Shown: in pieces, positions 7,323-11,690 of the stretch | Position numbering within the stretch: position 1 is the stretch's first letter | Layout of the letters: each line of letters opens with the position of its first letter | The notes under the pieces: generated by a model | What the model saw: the letters and a program-made list of their open reading frames with translations, nothing else | Databases searched by the model: none | What the model was told of the DNA's origin: nothing | Program-made: the position numbers and the translations under genes | Assembly (NCBI GenBank): GCA_020832725.1 | Contig: JAFIEC010000200.1 | Span: forward strand, 1 to 11,690 | Source: Paracoccaceae bacterium | GTDB taxonomy: Bacteria; Pseudomonadota; Alphaproteobacteria; Rhodobacterales; Rhodobacteraceae | DNA: 11,690 nt | Reading direction: 5' to 3'

Positions 7323-8473
7323 GCGCCCGTGCGGAACCCTCGCCGGGGCTGCCCCCGCTGGATGAGCGCATCGCGGCGCTGCCAACCTATATTTCCGGGA
7401 TGTCGCTGTCAGAAATGCAGCGCCTCAGCGGGCGGAGCGATCTTGCGCGTATGGCCAGCAACGAGAACCCCGATGGCTGCGCCCCCGGGGTGCTCGCAGC
7501 CCTCTCGGGCGCGGTGCTGGAGCCGTGGCGTTATGCGGACCCGGCCTGCGCGGCCCTGCGCGGCGCGCTGGGCAAGCTGACCGGCATCGCCCCCGGGCGG
7601 ATCGTCATGGGCAACGGGTCGGAGGAGATGATCCTGGCCGCCGCGCGTGTGATCCTCGGCCCGGGCAAGGCGCTGCTGACGGTGCTGCCAAGCTTCGGGC
7701 TGCATGGCATATGTGCGCGATCCGTAGGCGCCGAGGTACGGCATGTGACAATGACGCCCGGGGGCAGTTTCGATATCGCCGGGCTCGAGCGGGAATTGTC
7801 GCGCAGACCGGCCATGCTCGCCTTTTCCAGCCCTTGGAACCCCGTGGGTACGGCCCTCGACACTGCGGATCTCGCCCGGCTTCTGGCCGCGGCCGAGCCA
7901 GGGCACACGGCCATTCTCTTCGACGAGGTGTATTTCGAATATGCCGATCCCGCGACCCGGCCTGATGTCCTCTCGATGCTCGTGTCGTGGGGCGGGCGCT
8001 GGGCAGTGCTGCGCAGTTTTTCCAAGGCTTACGGCCTTGCAGGGCTGCGGGTCGGCTATGCGCTTTGCTCGGACGCTGAGCTCGCCGCCACGATGACCAA
8101 TGCGCGCACCCCCTTCAACGTGAATGCCGCGGCACAGGCCGGAGCGATGGCGGCACTTGCCGATCAGGAATGGATGCGTGGCTCGGTCGCTCGCTGCACT
8201 GCTGAAAGGGAGCGGGTGGCAGAGGCACTGGGAGCGTTGGGGTTCCCGATGACCCCGTCGCAGACGAATTTCCTGTTCATCGACTGCGGAGCCGATGCCG
8301 AGGAGGCCGCCACGGGCCTGCTGCGTTCCGGGATCGTCGTGAAACCGTGGCGGGAGGCGGGATACGAGCGGTTCCTGCGCGTCACGATCGGCACGCCTTC
8401 CGAGAACGATCGGCTGATCGCCGCCATGGCCGGCTTGCCGCGCGCATCGCAGCCGGAGGAACACCCCGAGTGA
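7319..8473 (+). CDS. HisC-like PLP-dependent aminotransferase (class I/II)
   Basis: A fold-type I aminotransferase closest in appearance to histidinol-phosphate aminotransferase. The product is 384 residues, slightly longer than usual HisC. Seen: YISGMSLSEMQR at 24-35, ASNENPDG at 47-54, GNGSEEMI at 98-105 (cofactor phosphate region), SPWNPVGT at 171-178 with Asn174, FDEVYFEY with Asp202 and Tyr205, SFSKAYGLAGLRVGY with the PLP lysine Lys236 and Arg243, and FLRVTIGT with the carboxylate-type Arg354. Departures from ordinary HisC are listed in the findings. The ATG at 7319 overlaps the oxygenase stop as ATGA, so the two proteins probably act in one pathway. It could be a second histidinol-phosphate transaminase, an aromatic amino acid transaminase, or an enzyme acting on a compound linked to the oxygenase; biosynthetic HisC is not assumed. 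Confidence 0.88.
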   Translation: MSARAEPSPGLPPLDERIAALPTYISGMSLSEMQRLSGRSDLARMASNENPDGCAPGVLAALSGAVLEPWRYADPACAALRGALGKLTGIAPGRIVMGNGSEEMILAAARVILGPGKALLTVLPSFGLHGICARSVGAEVRHVTMTPGGSFDIAGLERELSRRPAMLAFSSPWNPVGTALDTADLARLLAAAEPGHTAILFDEVYFEYADPATRPDVLSMLVSWGGRWAVLRSFSKAYGLAGLRVGYALCSDAELAATMTNARTPFNVNAAAQAGAMAALADQEWMRGSVARCTAERERVAEALGALGFPMTPSQTNFLFIDCGADAEEAATGLLRSGIVVKPWREAGYERFLRVTIGTPSENDRLIAAMAGLPRASQPEEHPE

Positions 8474-8596
8474 TCCGGCCCGACGCTGCTGGTCCGGCAC
8501 CCCTTGAGGGCCTGCGGGGGCGGTAACGGGCGCACATCCCGGCCACACCGGGCTCCACAATGGCCTCCGCTACGGGCAGTTCACAGGTGAGGCGAG
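8474..8596. other. Short intergenic region between the aminotransferase and the GAF regulator
   Basis: No gene is seen. A small inverted repeat CCCGG-CCACA-CCGGG (8538-8552) could be a weak hairpin but has no T-run. The right end carries the phased AGGTGAG repeats described separately. Transcription of the downstream regulator probably starts here or just inside the annotated 5' end of that gene. Confidence 0.4.
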
Positions 8597-8611
8597 GTGA
8601 GGCCAGGTCAG
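8585..8611 (+). repeat. Three AGGTSAG heptamers at exact 10-bp spacing
   Basis: AGGTGAG (8585-8591), AGGTGAG (8595-8601) and AGGTCAG (8605-8611) recur every 10 bases; the first two copies extend to AGGTGAGGC. One helical turn of spacing would place all three on the same DNA face. They overlap the most upstream possible start of the following gene. Function is not known. Confidence 0.6.
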
Positions 8612-9631
8612 ATTCCTTACCCGCGGCGGGATTTCTGCTCTATTCTGCCCAAAGGGAGGAACTGGGCACTGGCGAGGGTCGGTCACCATATCGAGCGCGT
8701 GGTGCAGACCGCGCGTGACCCGGCAGCCGCCGGACGCTCCCGTCTGGCTGCGTCGTGGCGCCGGTCGCTGGAGCATCATGGCCTCGATCCCGGGCAGAAG
8801 CGGTCGGTCCGCCGCATTGCGCCGGATGATCTCTCGGAGAGACGCGCGCGCTCCGATGCCCTTGTCCACGCGGCCACTGCCCGGCTTGATGGTCTCTACC
8901 AGATGCTCGCAAGTTCGGGGTGCGGTGTGCTGCTGACCGATGCCGAGGGGGTCGTGCTGGAATTCCGGACATCGGATGCCGACAGGGATGTGTTCGCAGC
9001 CTGGGGCCTGTGCCCCGGCGCGGACTGGTCTGAAGCCTCGGAGGGAACGAACGGCATCGGCACCTGCATTGCCGAGGCACGCCGGGTCATCATTCACCGC
9101 GATGATCATTTCCACGCCCGGAACACCGCCATGAGCTGCATGGACGCGCCCATCTTCGGACCAGATGGTGCGCTGATCGGGGCGCTGGATGTATCGTCGG
9201 CGCGATCCGACCAGACCGAGAGTTTCAATCGCCTGATCGCCGCGATGGTCGCCCAGACGGCACGGCAGATCGAGACGGATGCGTTCCGCGCCTCTTTCCC
9301 GCGGGCGCGCATCCTGGTGGCCGAGACGCCCGACGCCGATGCGGCTACGCTTCTGGCGGTGGATGCCGACGATATCGTCGTCGGCGCCACGCGGGCGGCG
9401 CGGCGGGCGTTCGGCTTTGCCCTCTGCGGACCGTTCACGAGCGTTCCTGCAGCCGACATCCTCGGACGCGACGACGGACCCACCGGTTTCGAAAAGGCCG
9501 AGCGCGCGGCCGTCATTCGCGCCCTGACCCGCGCCAGCGGCAATGTCAGCGAGGCGGCCCGTGCCCTCGGAATCGGACGTGCGACGCTCTATCGCCGCAT
9601 GAAACGCCTCGGCCTCGAAGACCGGGCGTGA
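8597..9631 (+). CDS. AcoR-like GAF / Fis-type HTH transcriptional regulator without AAA+ domain
   Basis: A regulator related to AcoR-type activators, probably controlling the aldehyde dehydrogenase downstream. Up to 344 residues. Seen: HIERVVQTARD and ASWRRSLEHHGLDP near 31-64, typical of the AcoR N-terminus; a GAF-like sensor at about 95-225 containing ASEGTNGIGTCIAE (147-160) and MDAPIFGPDGALIGALDVSS (182-201); a short PAS-like stretch LLAVDADDIVVGATRAARRA (252-271); and a C-terminal Fis-type helix-turn-helix at 300-342 (SGNVSEAARALGIGRATLYR). The central AAA+ ATPase with GAFTGA motif found in sigma54 activators is absent, so it should not work through sigma54 remodelling. The start is uncertain: GTG at 8597 is the longest form; a strong AGGGAGGA at 8653-8660 instead favours a CTG at 8669, and GTG at 8699 is also possible. 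Confidence 0.87.
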   Translation: MRPGQIPYPRRDFCSILPKGRNWALARVGHHIERVVQTARDPAAAGRSRLAASWRRSLEHHGLDPGQKRSVRRIAPDDLSERRARSDALVHAATARLDGLYQMLASSGCGVLLTDAEGVVLEFRTSDADRDVFAAWGLCPGADWSEASEGTNGIGTCIAEARRVIIHRDDHFHARNTAMSCMDAPIFGPDGALIGALDVSSARSDQTESFNRLIAAMVAQTARQIETDAFRASFPRARILVAETPDADAATLLAVDADDIVVGATRAARRAFGFALCGPFTSVPAADILGRDDGPTGFEKAERAAVIRALTRASGNVSEAARALGIGRATLYRRMKRLGLEDRA

Positions 9632-9634
9632 ACC

Positions 9635-9652
9635 TGTCTCAGAACTGAGACA
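9635..9652. promoter_or_regulatory. Perfect palindrome, candidate operator for the GAF/Fis regulator
   Basis: TGTCTCAG-AA-CTGAGACA is a perfect inverted repeat with 8-base arms and a 2-base spacer, starting 4 bases after the regulator's stop codon and 106 bases before the aldehyde dehydrogenase start. It has no T-run behind it (cccgcccc follows), so it is better read as a binding site for a dimeric Fis-type regulator than as a terminator. Binding by the upstream gene product is inference. Confidence 0.65.
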
Positions 9653-9758
9653 CCCGCCCCCATCCCCTGCACCGGACGGGATGACGCGGGTGGCACATCC
9701 TGTGATCCTTCCTCCATCCGCACAGAGAAGAACCGGCGGAACAACGGAGGAGACCACC

Positions 9759-11276
9759 ATGAACGAGATGACCCAGACCACAGGCACGCAGGCCTCGCCC
9801 TTCAGGCTTCGCTATGACAATTTCATCGGAGGCTCATTTGTGCCGCCGGTCAACGGGCGCTACTTCGACAACATCACGCCGATCGACGGGACGGTTGTCT
9901 GCGAGGTGGCCCGCTCGGATGCGGCGGATATCGAGCTCGCACTCGATGCCGCCCACGCAGCCCGGGCGGCCTGGGGCAAGACCCCGGCTGCGGAGCGCTC
10001 CAACATCCTGCTGCGGATCGCGGACCGCATGGAGGAGAACCTCGACCTGCTCGCCACCGCCGAGACCTGGGACAACGGCAAGCCGATCCGGGAGACGACA
10101 GCGGCCGACATCCCGCTCTCGATCGATCACTTCCGCTATTTCGCGGGCGCCCTGAGGAGCCAGGAGGGCTCCATGTCCGAGATCGATGCCGATACCGTGG
10201 CCTACCATTTCCACGAGCCTCTGGGCGTCGTGGGGCAGATCATTCCGTGGAACTTCTCGATCCTGATGGCCGCGTGGAAGCTTGCACCGGCACTCGCGGC
10301 GGGCAATTGCATCGTGCTGAAACCCGCCGAGCAGACGCCCGCCGCCATCATGGTGCTGGCCGAACTGATTGCCGATCTGCTGCCTGCCGGCGTGCTCAAC
10401 ATTGTCAACGGCACGGGCACCGAGGTCGGCGCGCCGCTTGCCAGCAGCAGGCGGATCGCCAAGATCGCCTTCACCGGCTCCACCCAGACCGGCCGCAAGA
10501 TCATGCAGGCCGCGACGGAGAACCTCATTCCGGTAACGCTGGAACTGGGCGGCAAGTCGCCCAACATCTTCTTTTCCGATGTCATGGCCCAGGACGATGC
10601 CTTCCTCGACAAGGCAGTCGAGGGGTTCGTCCTCTTCGCCTTCAACCAGGGCGAAGTCTGCACCTGCCCCTCCCGCGCCCTGATTCAGGAGGACATCTAC
10701 GAAGCCTTCATCGCGCGGGCGATCGCCCGGGTGAAGGCCATCCGCCAGGGCGACCCGCGCGATCCGGCCACCATGGTCGGGGCCCAGGCCAGCCAGGAAC
10801 AGCAGGACAAGATCCTCTCCTACCTGACCATAGGCCGCGAGGAAGGGGCCGAAGTCCTCATCGGTGGCGATGCCGCCCATGTGCCCGGACTCGAGAACGG
10901 GTTCTACATCCAGCCCACCATCCTGAAAGGCCACAACGGGATGCGGGTTTTCCAGGAAGAGATCTTCGGTCCCGTCGTCTCGGTGACCACCTTCCGCGAC
11001 GAGGAAGAAGCGCTGCAGATCGCCAATGACACGATGTATGGTCTCGGTGCCGGCGTCTGGTCGCGCGATGCCAACCGCTGCTACCGCTTTGGCCGGGCAA
11101 TCGAGGCCGGGCGGGTCTGGGTCAACAACTACCACGCCTATCCGGCCCATGCGGCCTTTGGCGGCTACAAGCAGTCGGGCATCGGGCGGGAGAACCACAA
11201 GATGATGCTGGACCATTACCAGCAGACCAAGAACATCCTGATGAGCTACAATCCGAACAAGCTCGGCTTCTTCTGA
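9759..11276 (+). CDS. NAD-dependent aldehyde dehydrogenase, AcoD/ExaC type
   Basis: Oxidises an aldehyde, in this subfamily commonly acetaldehyde, to the carboxylic acid with NAD+; cytoplasmic oligomer. The 505 residues are the normal length. Seen: YDNFIGGSFVPPVNGRYFDN at 19-38, IIPWNFSILMAAWKLAPALA at 161-180, FTGSTQTGRKI at 238-248 (Rossmann glycine region), LELGGKSPNIFF with Glu262 as general base, FNQGEVCTCPSRA with Cys301 as nucleophile, QEEIFGPVVSVT at 399-410, and YHAYPAHAAFGGYKQSGIGRE near the end. The NQGEVCTCPSR block is characteristic of the AcoD/ExaC group. The ATG at 9759 has GGAGGAGA 6-13 bases before it; the in-frame ATG at 9681 has no such signal. The preceding AcoR-like regulator and palindrome suggest substrate-responsive control. 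The small DUF779 gene often found after this dehydrogenase is not seen. The exact aldehyde is not certain. Confidence 0.96.
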   Translation: MNEMTQTTGTQASPFRLRYDNFIGGSFVPPVNGRYFDNITPIDGTVVCEVARSDAADIELALDAAHAARAAWGKTPAAERSNILLRIADRMEENLDLLATAETWDNGKPIRETTAADIPLSIDHFRYFAGALRSQEGSMSEIDADTVAYHFHEPLGVVGQIIPWNFSILMAAWKLAPALAAGNCIVLKPAEQTPAAIMVLAELIADLLPAGVLNIVNGTGTEVGAPLASSRRIAKIAFTGSTQTGRKIMQAATENLIPVTLELGGKSPNIFFSDVMAQDDAFLDKAVEGFVLFAFNQGEVCTCPSRALIQEDIYEAFIARAIARVKAIRQGDPRDPATMVGAQASQEQQDKILSYLTIGREEGAEVLIGGDAAHVPGLENGFYIQPTILKGHNGMRVFQEEIFGPVVSVTTFRDEEEALQIANDTMYGLGAGVWSRDANRCYRFGRAIEAGRVWVNNYHAYPAHAAFGGYKQSGIGRENHKMMLDHYQQTKNILMSYNPNKLGFF

Positions 11277-11296
11277 TCCGCCGGGAGCGCGAACGA

Positions 11297-11324
11297 ACGG
11301 ACCCGTGCCCAGGCGCGGGTCCGT
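11297..11324 (+). terminator. Rho-independent-like terminator after the aldehyde dehydrogenase
   Basis: ACGGACCCGTGCC (11297-11309) and GGCGCGGGTCCGT (11312-11324) pair along 13 positions with one G-T wobble; the real loop is probably 4 bases (CCAG). It lies 20 bases after the dehydrogenase stop. The following CTTGCG is only a poor T-tract, so intrinsic termination may be weak, but hairpin and position are good. Confidence 0.75.
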
Positions 11325-11652
11325 CTTGCGACACGCCGGGTGCGCGCTGTCGCGAAACGCCTGCGGTGGGCCAGAAAAACCGAGCACAGAACCACACCCG
11401 ACACGCGCGCGCCGACCTGGCCGCTCCGGCTCCTGACCCGGCCCCCGATCCGCCCCCGCCCCGAAACCCCGTCGAAATTCAGGCCGGACGTATTCCGGTG
11501 CCGATACCGCCCCTCGGAGGTTGTGCTGCTCAATGCCCCCCAGTCGCCGCCAGCGCAATCACCGACCATATCCCGACCCGGGCAGCACCGGCAGCGGGAG
11601 CCGGGTCGCACCATCCGCCGGTACCACGCCGCAACGTTGTCTCCCGGTTCGG
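11325..11652. other. Gene-poor GC-rich stretch, no supported feature
   Basis: No protein family, RNA gene or clear promoter was recognised. One plus-strand frame (GTG at 11366) stays open to the window edge and would encode a Pro/Ala-rich product, and a minus-strand frame is open from the right edge to a TGA at 11561-11559, but neither has a ribosome-binding site, conserved motif or believable composition. High GC content makes such open frames common. Confidence 0.5.
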
Positions 11653-11690
11653 GCAGGCGCAGGCGCAGGCACAGGCACAGGCACAGGCAC
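11653..11690 (+). repeat. Hexanucleotide tandem repeat (G/A)CAGGC, cut by the window edge
   Basis: Three copies of GCAGGC (11653-11670) are followed by three of ACAGGC (11671-11688) and the first two bases of another, so at least 6.3 copies, continuing outside the window. Read as protein it gives (Gln-Ala)n on the plus strand or (Val-Pro)n/(Ala-Pro)n on the minus strand. The block of identical variants in each half suggests expansion by slippage. Confidence 0.9.

Noticed and set aside
6255..7385. 376-codon minus-strand frame across the oxygenase
   Set aside because: Antisense to the Rieske protein and its operon junction; no plausible motifs.
7409..8560. 383-codon minus-strand frame across the aminotransferase
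   Set aside because: Antisense shadow; low-complexity Arg/His/Gly-rich translation.
9635..9652. Palindrome as a terminator of the regulator gene
   Set aside because: Only 2 bases between arms, too tight without fraying, and C-rich sequence follows in place of T residues.
8570..9787. 405-codon minus-strand frame across the GAF/Fis regulator
   Set aside because: Antisense to the regulator, and covers the palindrome and dehydrogenase start; no recognisable protein.
9834..11558. 574-codon open frame on the minus strand
   Set aside because: Antisense to the aldehyde dehydrogenase, whose catalytic motifs are intact; composition is shadow-like and no family is recognisable.
11246..11614. 122-codon minus-strand frame in the right-hand gap
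   Set aside because: Arg/Ser-rich translation, runs over the terminator hairpin and into the dehydrogenase antisense; no motif or ribosome-binding site.
11653..11690. CRISPR or other spaced repeat array
   Set aside because: The units are contiguous hexamers with no spacers.

Overview
This is a GC-rich, densely packed stretch of chromosome whose gene types and codon use suggest an alphaproteobacterium, most likely of the Rhodobacteraceae/Paracoccaceae group. This rests on protein flavour and gene order only; there is no rRNA or other taxonomic marker in the window. No tRNA, rRNA, CRISPR array, transposase or integrase was seen.

Bases 1-5195 are a histidine-utilisation (hut) locus. hutI, hutH and hutG (the last cut by the left edge) lie on the minus strand and are joined by two 4-bp ATGA stop/start overlaps. 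hutF and the repressor gene hutC lie on the plus strand and overlap by 11 bp. Having both HutF (formimidoylglutamate deiminase) and HutG (N-formylglutamate deformylase) indicates the route histidine > urocanate > imidazolonepropionate > formimidoylglutamate > formylglutamate > glutamate + formate. Urocanase (hutU) is not in the window and is expected beyond the left edge or elsewhere. The 109-bp divergent gap holds one near-perfect palindrome that overlaps the -10 elements of two oppositely directed sigma70-type promoters, so a single HutC operator could control both arms.

Bases 5215-8473 are a separate cassette: a LysR regulator (minus) divergent from an operon of a VanA-type Rieske non-haem iron oxygenase and a HisC-like PLP aminotransferase, the two overlapping by ATGA. 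An inverted repeat with an extra half-site lies in the divergent gap. The substrate cannot be read from the sequence. The position beside hut and the HisC-like fold make an imidazole or amino-acid-derived substrate a reasonable but unproven idea. No reductase partner is present.

Bases 8597-11276 hold an AcoR-like regulator (GAF domain plus Fis-type helix-turn-helix, without the AAA+ sigma54-activation domain) followed by an AcoD/ExaC-type NAD-dependent aldehyde dehydrogenase. A perfect 8+2+8 palindrome directly after the regulator's stop codon is the best candidate operator. A strong hairpin follows the dehydrogenase.

Bases 11325-11690 contain no gene I can support. The window ends inside a hexanucleotide tandem repeat, (G/A)CAGGC.

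The most novel-looking parts are the uncharacterised LysR-Rieske-aminotransferase cassette and the AAA+-less AcoR-like regulator with its palindrome. The hut region itself is ordinary apart from its clearly readable shared operator.
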